Shown here: positions 1-6,546 of the stretch, in pieces
Numbering within the stretch: position 1 is the stretch's first letter
Layout of the letters: each line of letters begins with the position of its first letter
Source of the DNA: Streptomyces durmitorensis
GTDB lineage: Bacteria > Actinomycetota > Actinomycetes > Streptomycetales > Streptomycetaceae
DNA: 64,000 nt
Reading direction: 5' to 3'
Assembly (NCBI RefSeq): GCF_023498005.1
Contig: NZ_CP097289.1
Location: 806,001-870,000, forward strand
Position numbers and translations under genes: made by a program
Notes under the pieces: generated by a model
Databases searched by the model: none
What the model saw: the letters and a program-made list of their open reading frames with translations, nothing else
Told to the model about the DNA's origin: nothing

Positions 1-2
1 AC

Positions 3-44
3 GGCGACGAAGACACGCAGATCATCGAGGGTCATGGAGGGTGA
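3..44 (+). CDS. possible 3' end of an upstream gene (partial)
   Basis: Frame 3 is open from the window edge and ends at TGA 42-44, giving 13 residues ending in HGG. Most codons end in G or C, as expected for coding DNA here, and a large palindrome that could terminate it follows about 90 bases downstream. Thirteen residues are too few to identify a product or to prove that the frame is used. Confidence 0.3.
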   Translation, partial: GDEDTQIIEGHGG

Positions 45-130
45 AGCTACAGCTTGGGGGTCTGCAAGGAAATCTGAGGATTGACTTGGGGGTTGGGCGG
101 GCGGACGATCATTTCGGGCCCAGGGCGGCA

Positions 131-180
131 ACCCGGCCCGGCGTACACGTCATCCGGATGAGGTGTACGCCGGGCCGGGT
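131..180. terminator. 50-bp near-perfect palindrome, probable terminator
   Basis: An 18-bp arm (131-148) is the exact reverse complement of 163-180. The 14-base spacer is itself nearly symmetric, so the whole 50 bp folds with a single mismatched pair. It lies between the possible upstream gene end and the TauE-like gene. A strong intrinsic terminator is the simplest reading, but no T-run follows on either strand, and an operator or cruciform is possible. Confidence 0.6.
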
Positions 181-264
181 GCCGACCCGCCGGCCCCGCA
201 CCAGTCTCTTCCGTCCCGGGCTGCCCGCACTCCGGTACGCCGACCGTCCCGGGAAGGGCGATCC

Positions 265-1017
265 ATGTACGCACTCGAGGCGGTGGCCATCGGGGCCGCG
301 GCCGTCGCGGCCGGCGGCATCAACGCGGTGGTCGGCTCCGGCACCCTGATCACCTTCCCCACGCTGCTCGCCTTCGGATATCCGCCCGTGCTGGCCAACG
401 TCTCCAACACCATCGGGCTCGTCCCGGGCGTCATCAGCGCGGTGTACGGATACCGCGCCGAGCTCAAGGGCCAGCTGCCCCGCCTCCTCAAGCTCGGCCT
501 CGCATCGCTCCTGGGCGGCGTGGCGGGAGCGGTGCTGCTCCTGAAGCTGTCCGCCGACACGTTCCGCGCCGCGGTACCGGTGCTGATCCTGCTCGCCTGC
601 GTCCTTGTGCTGTTGCAGCCCCGCCTCCAGAAGTGGCTCGCGCGGCGCGACAGCCGGGGCCGGCAGGACGGCGGCATCCCCCTGTGGACCGGTGTGCTGG
701 CCACCGGCGTCTACGGCGGCTACTTCGGCGCTGCCCAAGGGGTGCTGCTCATGGGCCTGTTCGGGTCGTTCCTCCGGGATGATCTGCAGCGCCTGAACGC
801 CGTCAAGAACGTCCTCGCGGCGCTCGTGAACGGCGTCGCCGCGGTCATCTTCATCGCGGTGACGACCGTCGACTGGAAGGCGGCCGGTGTGATCGCCCTC
901 GGTTCGACCGTGGGCGGTCTGATCGGCGCGCGGGTGGGCCGCCGCCTCTCACCCGCCGTGCTGCGCGGGCTGATTGTCGCCGTCGGCGTGACGGCGGCCA
1001 TCGCGGTCGCCGTGTGA
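265..1017 (+). CDS. TauE/SafE family membrane transporter (sulfite/sulfonate exporter-like)
   Basis: The 250-residue protein is almost entirely hydrophobic, with about eight predicted membrane segments and two halves of similar layout, as in the TauE/SafE (DUF81) family. A Gly-rich start with the pattern GGINAVVGSGTL and a second half with YGGYFGAAQGVLLMG are typical of the family. Members export or import small organic or inorganic sulfur anions; the substrate cannot be read from sequence. ATG 265 is chosen because GGGAAGGG lies 7 bases upstream at 251-258. An in-frame ATG at 163 falls inside the palindrome and is not credible. The gene is monocistronic and converges on the AraC regulator. 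Confidence 0.9.
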   Translation: MYALEAVAIGAAAVAAGGINAVVGSGTLITFPTLLAFGYPPVLANVSNTIGLVPGVISAVYGYRAELKGQLPRLLKLGLASLLGGVAGAVLLLKLSADTFRAAVPVLILLACVLVLLQPRLQKWLARRDSRGRQDGGIPLWTGVLATGVYGGYFGAAQGVLLMGLFGSFLRDDLQRLNAVKNVLAALVNGVAAVIFIAVTTVDWKAAGVIALGSTVGGLIGARVGRRLSPAVLRGLIVAVGVTAAIAVAV

Positions 1018-1066
1018 GCGCGCCGAGGCCGTTGGGCGGTTTGACCGCGCGAGTCCCGGTCCCCGG

Positions 1067-2005
1067 CTAGGCCGCCCTGCTCTGGCGCCGGTAGCCGCCG
1101 GGCGCCAGGCCGTACTCCCGCTTGAAGGCCTTGGCGAAGGCGAACTCCGAGCCGTATCCGGTGCGGGCGGCGACCGTCGTCAACGGGGCGTCGGACTCGC
1201 GCAGCATGCGGGCGGCGGTCGTCATGCGCCAGCGGGTCAGATAGGCCATCGGCGGTTCGCCGACCAGCGTGGCGAACCGCCGGGCGAACGCGGCGCGGGA
1301 CAGGCCGGCCCGCTCGGCAAGGGACTCCACCGTCCACGTGGCCGAGGGGTCGTCGTGCATGGCCGTCAGGGCGGGCGCGACCGCCGCGTCGCCGAGGGCC
1401 GCCGCCCAGCCCTGCGCGGCGGCCGTCGGCTGATCGTCCAGCCAGGCCCGCAGGATGTAGAGGAGCAGCGAGTCGATCAGGGCGGGCACGATGCCGTCCG
1501 AGCCGATGCGCGGGTTCTCCAGCTCGGAGCCGAGGAGTTGGACGGCGGCGCTCAGCTCCGGATGGCGCCCGAGCCGCGTGGGCAGGTGGATCACCTCGGG
1601 CAGCTGGCGCACCAGAGGGTGCGGTCGTCCCTGGTCCAGGTGGTAGCTGCCGCACAGCAGGCTGGTCTCGGCGCCCTCGCCGCCGAGCGTGACCGAGCCG
1701 ATCGGTGAACTCCCGTGGAACTCGCCGGCCTTGAACTCCTCGGCCGGGGTGGAGGGGTGGTCGGCAAGGATGTGGCTCCGCCCGCCGCGCAGGAAGATCA
1801 CGTCGCCGGGGTTCAGCGGGATCGGCTTCAGGTGCGGCAGGGCATCGGGCAGCGGGACCAGCCAGCAGGTCCCGTAGAGGACCACGTGGAAACCCGCGCC
1901 CGCGACGGGTGGCAGGTGCAGGCCCCAGGGGGCGCGGCCGTTGGTCCGTACGGACGCCGGGTGCCCGGTGCGCATCGAGGCCAGCGCCTCGGTGAGGATG
2001 TCCAT
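1067..2005 (-). CDS. AraC family transcriptional regulator with N-terminal cupin-like domain
   Basis: The 312-residue protein has an N-terminal sensing half (about residues 1-190) of the AraC cupin type. It contains a conserved LNPGDVIFLRGGRSH stretch. A C-terminal double helix-turn-helix follows (about 210-308), with the family signature around TTVAARTGYGSEFAFAKAFKREYG. It should bind DNA and respond to a small ligand. It lies 50 bp downstream of, and in the same direction as, a quinone-type oxidoreductase, so the two are probably co-transcribed. Such pairs often form a redox- or electrophile-responsive module. The start is supported by a GA-rich SD just upstream. Confidence 0.92.
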   Translation of the reverse strand: MDILTEALASMRTGHPASVRTNGRAPWGLHLPPVAGAGFHVVLYGTCWLVPLPDALPHLKPIPLNPGDVIFLRGGRSHILADHPSTPAEEFKAGEFHGSSPIGSVTLGGEGAETSLLCGSYHLDQGRPHPLVRQLPEVIHLPTRLGRHPELSAAVQLLGSELENPRIGSDGIVPALIDSLLLYILRAWLDDQPTAAAQGWAAALGDAAVAPALTAMHDDPSATWTVESLAERAGLSRAAFARRFATLVGEPPMAYLTRWRMTTAARMLRESDAPLTTVAARTGYGSEFAFAKAFKREYGLAPGGYRRQSRAA

Positions 2006-2055
2006 CCGGCCTCGCCCTTCCTGGTGCCGTGTGCCGCCCGTGGCGGTCGGCCTGT

Positions 2056-2979
2056 TCAGACCGTCAGGACAATCTTGCCCTGTACGTGCCCCGTGCCGAC
2101 CAGCTCGTGTGCCTTGCCCGCCTCCGCCAGCGGGAACGTCTCCTCGACGTAGGGACGGATCCGGCCCGCGTCGATCAGCTCGGCGAGCGCTCGGAGCCCC
2201 TCGGAGTCCGGCTCCACAAGCACACCGGCGAAGCGCCGCCCGGCGGCCTCGACACGCTCGGCGAGCTCCCGGTCGCCGTGTTCCAGGATGCTGATGAGTA
2301 CGCCGCCGGGGCGCACCACGCCGAGCGAGAGATCGCCCTGGGCCGTGGAGTCGAGGAACACGTCCACGTCCTTGACGGCCTCGGTGAAGTCGGTGGTGCG
2401 GTAGTCGATGACCTCGTCGGCGCCGAGCCCGCGTACGAAGTCGTGCCGGGCCGCGCCGGCGATCGCGATCACGTGGGCGCCGCGCGCCTTCGCGATCTGG
2501 ACCGCGAAGTGGCCGACACCGCCCGCCGCCCGCTGGATCAGCACCCGGTCGCCCTCCTTGATGTCCGCCGCCCGCACCAGTGCCTGCCAGGCGGTGAGCG
2601 CCGCGAGGGGGACCGCGGCGGCGTGCACGTGGTCGAGCGAGGCGGGCTTGCGGGCCAGTTGGCGGGACGGCGCGATGACGTACTCGGCGTACCCGGTGGC
2701 GGCGCGGGGGAAGAGCGGCATCCCGTACACCTCGTCGCCCACCGCGAACGTGGCACCGAGGCCCGCCTCTTCGACCACTCCGGAGATGTCCCAGCCCACG
2801 CCGAACGGCGGCTCGCCGAGCAGCGGAAAGGCGCCGGACCTGACGGCCACGTCCGCCGGGTTGACGGCACTGGCACGGACCTTGACGAGGACCTCGCCGA
2901 CCAGCGGCTTCGGTCGTTCGGTCTCCACGACTTCGAGCACCTCGGGTCCGCCGAAGGACTTCTGGATCACTGCGCGCAC
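2056..2979 (-). CDS. NADP-dependent zinc-independent alcohol dehydrogenase / quinone oxidoreductase (MDR superfamily)
   Basis: The 307 residues match the medium-chain dehydrogenase/reductase fold. A GroES-like N-terminal domain (about 25-110) is followed by a Rossmann domain with the nucleotide-binding stretch AAGGVGHFAVQIAK near residue 150. The structural zinc cysteines of classical alcohol dehydrogenases are absent, which fits the quinone-oxidoreductase/enoyl-reductase branch. It probably reduces quinones or alpha,beta-unsaturated carbonyls with NADPH. Translation starts at GTG 2979 behind an SD (GGGAG, 8 bases away). It is first in a probable two-gene unit with the AraC regulator. The true substrate is unknown. 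Confidence 0.9.
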   Translation of the reverse strand: MRAVIQKSFGGPEVLEVVETERPKPLVGEVLVKVRASAVNPADVAVRSGAFPLLGEPPFGVGWDISGVVEEAGLGATFAVGDEVYGMPLFPRAATGYAEYVIAPSRQLARKPASLDHVHAAAVPLAALTAWQALVRAADIKEGDRVLIQRAAGGVGHFAVQIAKARGAHVIAIAGAARHDFVRGLGADEVIDYRTTDFTEAVKDVDVFLDSTAQGDLSLGVVRPGGVLISILEHGDRELAERVEAAGRRFAGVLVEPDSEGLRALAELIDAGRIRPYVEETFPLAEAGKAHELVGTGHVQGKIVLTV

Positions 2980-3276
2980 GGTAATTCTCCCTGGGTCACA
3001 GTCCTGCTGGGTGTTCTGCTCGGCTGCCGGGACGGGCTGCTCCGCCTGATGCCCTCAACCCTAGGGAGATCGAATGAGCGGAAGAATAGCCTTCTGTCTC
3101 GTTCACATGTCTCATCGTCTTGTTGGGCGACACCCTTGGCCATGAGTGTCCCAGGTCACACAGCGCGCGGCGTTCACCGGTCACATTCCCGCGTCGCACT
3201 CCGTCAGAGCAGTGACGCACTCAAGACGCCCGGCCGGAACGAGTCCGCCAGGCATCCGCCGATGGGAGCATTTCTG

Positions 3277-3624
3277 ATGTCCACCGCCTACGTTGTCGTC
3301 ACCGTCCTGGCCGCCGTCATGGTGGGCTTCTCGGCCGCCTCCGTCTTCCTCCGCGCCAAGTGGGTCGTGGAGCCCATGGCCGACTACGGCGTCCCCCTCT
3401 CGTGGCTGCCCTGGCTCGGCGCGGCGAAGGCCGCGGGGGCGGCGGGCCTGCTGGCCGGACTGCTCGTGCCGGCCGTCGGCGCCGCGGCCGGGATCGGTCT
3501 CGCGCTGTACTTCACCGGCGCCGTCGTCACCGTGATCCGGGCCCGCTGGTACGCGCACATCCCGTTCCCGCTGCTGTACGCGGCGCCGGTGGTCGGAGCC
3601 CTGGCCCTGGGCTTTGCCGCCTAG
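3277..3624 (+). CDS. DoxX family small membrane protein
   Basis: This 115-residue protein has four hydrophobic segments and the DoxX-like sequence order: a helix with FSAASVFLRAKWV, then a helix pair rich in Gly/Ala, then a C-terminal helix. DoxX-like proteins are small integral membrane proteins, some associated with quinone or thiosulfate redox systems; no specific function can be assigned. ATG 3277 is preferred over ATG 3262 because GGGAG at 3264-3268 is well spaced only for 3277. It is transcribed divergently from the oxidoreductase/AraC pair across about 300 bp. Confidence 0.82.
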   Translation: MSTAYVVVTVLAAVMVGFSAASVFLRAKWVVEPMADYGVPLSWLPWLGAAKAAGAAGLLAGLLVPAVGAAAGIGLALYFTGAVVTVIRARWYAHIPFPLLYAAPVVGALALGFAA

Positions 3625-3698
3625 GCCTCAGCCGCACCGTCCGCACCTCGGAGACCGCCCCAGCCGCAACTTCCGCACCACGCGCATTACTTGAAGGG

Positions 3699-3726
3699 TT
3701 GACTGAGCTCCGACAAGGCGTATGGT
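3699..3726 (+). promoter_or_regulatory. putative promoter of the LPMO gene
   Basis: A TTGACT box (3699-3704) and TATGGT (3721-3726) are separated by 16 bases, close to the housekeeping sigma consensus of streptomycetes. The -10 box overlaps the DasR-like operator. Confidence 0.6.
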
Positions 3727-3736
3727 CTAGGCCAAT
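3721..3736. promoter_or_regulatory. DasR-responsive element (dre-like)
   Basis: The 16-mer matches the published dre consensus ACTGGTCTAGACCACT at 12 of 16 positions, including the unbroken core TGGTCTAG. It overlaps the -10 region of a chitin-active LPMO gene, the class of gene DasR represses until aminosugars accumulate. The match was made by eye. Confidence 0.7.
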
Positions 3737-3797
3737 GAGTCGACCGAGGCGCCCGGTTGTCTCTCGCCCCTCCTCCCCCCATACAGAGGGAACAGAG

Positions 3798-4313
3798 ATG
3801 AACAAGAAGCAGAAGCTGGCAGCCGCTCTGGGTGCGGGATTCGCGCCCGTGCTCGTCCTGGCCTCCGTCACCCCGGCCAGTGCGCACGGCTATGTCTCCT
3901 CACCCCCGAGCCGTCAGGCACAGTGTGCGGCAGGCACCGTGTCCTGCGGCGAGATCACCAACGAACCGCAGAGCGTCGAAGGCCCCAAGGGGCAGACGAC
4001 GTGCAGCGGCGGCAACGCCCGGTTCTCCGATCTGGACGACGACGGCAAGGGCTGGAAGGTCACCGACGTCGGCACGTCGCAGGAGTTCAGCTGGAAGCTG
4101 GCGGCCCGTCACAGCACCAGCACCTGGCAGTACTTCGTCGGCGGCAACAAGATCGCCGAAGTTGACGACGGAGGCGCCCAGCCGGGCGAGACCGTCACGC
4201 ACAAGGTCGACTTCGGTGGGCTCAGCGGCAAGCAGAAGGTGCTCGCGGTGTGGAACATCGCCGACACCGCCAACGCCTTCTACGCCTGCATCGATGTGAA
4301 CATCGCGGGCTGA
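3798..4313 (+). CDS. secreted AA10 lytic polysaccharide monooxygenase (chitin-binding type)
   Basis: The precursor has 171 residues: a 29-residue Sec signal peptide ending PASA, then a mature N-terminus beginning His30. His30 and His105 would form the copper histidine brace, and Phe161 occupies the usual axial position. Four cysteines (43, 50, 69, 164) can form two disulfides. Family AA10 enzymes oxidatively cleave crystalline chitin or cellulose outside the cell. The compact length without any carbohydrate-binding module matches small single-domain Streptomyces AA10 enzymes, most of which act on chitin. ATG 3798 follows an AGAGGGAACAGAG purine stretch. A DasR-like site in the promoter points to control by aminosugar supply. 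Confidence 0.95.
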   Translation: MNKKQKLAAALGAGFAPVLVLASVTPASAHGYVSSPPSRQAQCAAGTVSCGEITNEPQSVEGPKGQTTCSGGNARFSDLDDDGKGWKVTDVGTSQEFSWKLAARHSTSTWQYFVGGNKIAEVDDGGAQPGETVTHKVDFGGLSGKQKVLAVWNIADTANAFYACIDVNIAG

Positions 4314-4322
4314 TCCCCGCCC

Positions 4323-4348
4323 CGGGGTGGCTCCCCCACACCACCCCG
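4323..4348 (+). terminator. probable terminator of the LPMO gene
   Basis: CGGGGTGG (4323-4330) pairs perfectly with CCACCCCG (4341-4348) around a 10-base loop, ten bases after the LPMO stop. There is no T-run, which is common in this G+C range. Confidence 0.5.
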
Positions 4349-4450
4349 CCCGGCCTGCCGGGCCGCGGCGCCATCGCGCCGTCGGTCCTGCGGGCCGGGC
4401 TGTTGCGTGCCATGACGCCCAGGTCCGGGTCCGGCTGAGATGGTGGCCGC

Positions 4451-5629
4451 ATGGCCGATCTGCGCAGGACCCTGGAGACACACGTCAACAACGGCTCGGT
4501 GGCGGGAGCGGTGGGCCTGGTGGCCCGCGGTGACCGTGTCGAGGAGGTCGCGGCCGTCGGGTCCGTCGACGCCGAGGGGACCGCCCCGATGGCCAGGGAT
4601 TCCATCTTCCGCATCGCGTCGCTGACCAAACCCGTCACCGCCGCGGCCGTCATGATGCTGGTCGAAGAGGGCCGGATCGCCCTTGACGACCCGGTCGGCG
4701 AGTGGCTGCCCGAACTGGCGTCGCCGAGCGTCGTCCGCGCTCCCGACTCACCGGTGGACGACGTGGTCCCGGCGGTCCGGCCCATCACCGTGTTCCACCT
4801 TCTCGCCTCCCGTGCCGGATACGGGTTCCCCTCCGACTTCTCGCTGCCCGCGCTCGCGCCGCTCTTCAGCGAACTGAAGCAGGGTCCTCCGCAGCCGCGG
4901 GCCGTCCCCGCTCCGGACGCATGGATGGCCGCGCTGTCCCACATCCCGCTCCTGCACCAGCCCGGCGACGGCTGGCTGTACAACCTCAGCTCGGACCTTC
5001 AGGGCGTACTGATCTCGCGGGTCACGGGAGTGCCGCTGCCCGACTACCTGGCGGAGCGGATCTTCGAACCGCTGGGGATGACCGACACCGCGTTCTTCGT
5101 GCCGCCGGGCAAGCTCGACCGGTTCACCAGCTACTACGCGGCCGGACCCGAGGCCGGACCCGAGCGCGATCCCGAGACCGGACTCGAACTGCTCGACGCC
5201 GCCCGCGGACAGTGGAGCACTCCGCCCGCGTTCCCGTCCGGCGCGGGCGGTCTGGTCGGGACCGTCGACGACTGGCTCGCCTTCGGGCGCATGCTGCTCG
5301 CCGAGGGAACGGCGCCGGACGGGCAACAGCTGCTCACTCCCGACGCGGTGCGGCAGATGACCACCAATCAACTCACCACGCGCGAACGGGAGTCCGCCGG
5401 TCTGTTCCTCGAAGGGATGGGCTGGGGGTTCGGCGGAGCGGTGGACGTGGAGGCCGTCGAACCATGGAGCGTGCCGGGGCGCTACGGCTGGGTCGGCGGC
5501 ACGGGCACGACGGCGCACATCACACCGTCCACCGGCGCGGTCACCGTCATGTACAGCCAGTTGCAGCTGGGCGGGCCCAGCTTCCCCGAGCTGATGCGGG
5601 ACTTCTGGCGGTACGCGGCCGGGGCCTGA
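4451..5629 (+). CDS. serine beta-lactamase/esterase-like hydrolase (class C fold)
   Basis: The 392 residues match the beta-lactamase/transpeptidase-like family (PF00144). The nucleophile motif S-x-x-K is Ser57-Leu-Thr-Lys60. A YNLSSDLQG stretch sits where the catalytic Tyr lies, and a Trp-x-Gly-Gly-type motif near the C-terminus (WVGGTGT) replaces the KTG box. This combination is typical of family VIII esterases and related D-aminopeptidase-like proteins rather than true AmpC enzymes. No signal peptide is visible, so it is probably cytosolic. A resistance role should not be assumed. The SD is weak. Confidence 0.88.
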   Translation: MADLRRTLETHVNNGSVAGAVGLVARGDRVEEVAAVGSVDAEGTAPMARDSIFRIASLTKPVTAAAVMMLVEEGRIALDDPVGEWLPELASPSVVRAPDSPVDDVVPAVRPITVFHLLASRAGYGFPSDFSLPALAPLFSELKQGPPQPRAVPAPDAWMAALSHIPLLHQPGDGWLYNLSSDLQGVLISRVTGVPLPDYLAERIFEPLGMTDTAFFVPPGKLDRFTSYYAAGPEAGPERDPETGLELLDAARGQWSTPPAFPSGAGGLVGTVDDWLAFGRMLLAEGTAPDGQQLLTPDAVRQMTTNQLTTRERESAGLFLEGMGWGFGGAVDVEAVEPWSVPGRYGWVGGTGTTAHITPSTGAVTVMYSQLQLGGPSFPELMRDFWRYAAGA

Positions 5630-5754
5630 GACAACCGGCGGTCGGCCGCTGCTGTCACGTCCCCGGTGTCTTCGCGCCCCTTCGCGTTCAGGTGAGGTTC
5701 GCCCAGGGCGTCGATCATCCGCCGGGTACCACTCGGAGCAGAAAGGCCCCTTCC

Positions 5755-6534
5755 GTGCAACGACGTGACTTCGCAGCCGCCTTGACCGCCGCCCTCGCCA
5801 CCCCGGCCGTGCTCGGCGCGGCCCCGGCCGCAGCCGCTGACCGCTCGGGCGGCGGGAGCGGGCTTCCGCACCACATGCGGGCGGTCCTGGCGCCGGAGCT
5901 CGACGACAAGGGCGCCGCCCACGCCCTCGTCCCGCACCTCTACGACGTCGGCTTCGACTGGCACCCTCCGACGGCCGACCTGAGGGACCTTGACTTCATC
6001 GTCGCGTACGGCTTCGGCAACCGGCCCCCGGCCGACGGCGGTGACCCGTCCAAGGTCCGACCCGAACCGGGCCCGGTCAACGAGGAGTTGGCCGACACCG
6101 TGGCCCGCATCCGCAGGCACCGCGACATCCCCGTGTACGCGCAGTGGGAGATCGCCCGCTTCCTCGAGTCGAAGCACCACATGAAGAACGTGACCTCGAT
6201 CGAGCCGGTGATCGCCCCGGACGGCACGATCACCTATCTCAGCACCGACGGCGTCGCCGCCCAGGTGGCCGAGGCCCGCAAGGACCTGCCGGGAGGCATC
6301 GGCAGGGCCGGTGTGGTCGGCTTCCGCGACCACGTGAAGCGGTGCGTGCAGACCACTCGGGACCGAGGCATGACGGCGTACGCGCCGAAGGGCTTCAGCA
6401 TGCCCGGGACGTACGACCCAGAGTCGGGTCAGGCCTGGACGAGGCGCCGGGACCTGTATCTGGTGCACGACATGGCGGCCCAGTGGTCGGTGCTGCGCGA
6501 GAAGCTCGTCCGGGAGGCCTATCCCCACGGCTGA
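5755..6534 (+). CDS. Tat-exported protein of unknown function
   Basis: The 259-residue protein begins at GTG 5755, eight bases after GAAAGG. Its N-terminus has a twin-arginine motif (QRRDFAAAL) followed by an Ala/Pro-rich hydrophobic stretch and a likely cleavage near AAAADR, so it is probably exported folded. The mature part is soluble, with no recognisable catalytic motif. A central stretch with FIVAYGFGNRP and VYAQWEIARFL has the look of an alpha/beta domain. It converges on the exporter operon with a 12-base gap. I do not recognise the family. Confidence 0.8.
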   Translation: MQRRDFAAALTAALATPAVLGAAPAAAADRSGGGSGLPHHMRAVLAPELDDKGAAHALVPHLYDVGFDWHPPTADLRDLDFIVAYGFGNRPPADGGDPSKVRPEPGPVNEELADTVARIRRHRDIPVYAQWEIARFLESKHHMKNVTSIEPVIAPDGTITYLSTDGVAAQVAEARKDLPGGIGRAGVVGFRDHVKRCVQTTRDRGMTAYAPKGFSMPGTYDPESGQAWTRRRDLYLVHDMAAQWSVLREKLVREAYPHG

Positions 6535-6546
6535 CGGGCCGACGGC

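Noticed and set aside
2029..3624. 531-codon plus-strand frame ending in the DoxX gene
   Set aside because: Its first 400 codons are antisense to the oxidoreductase. Only the part from 3277 has domain support and an SD.
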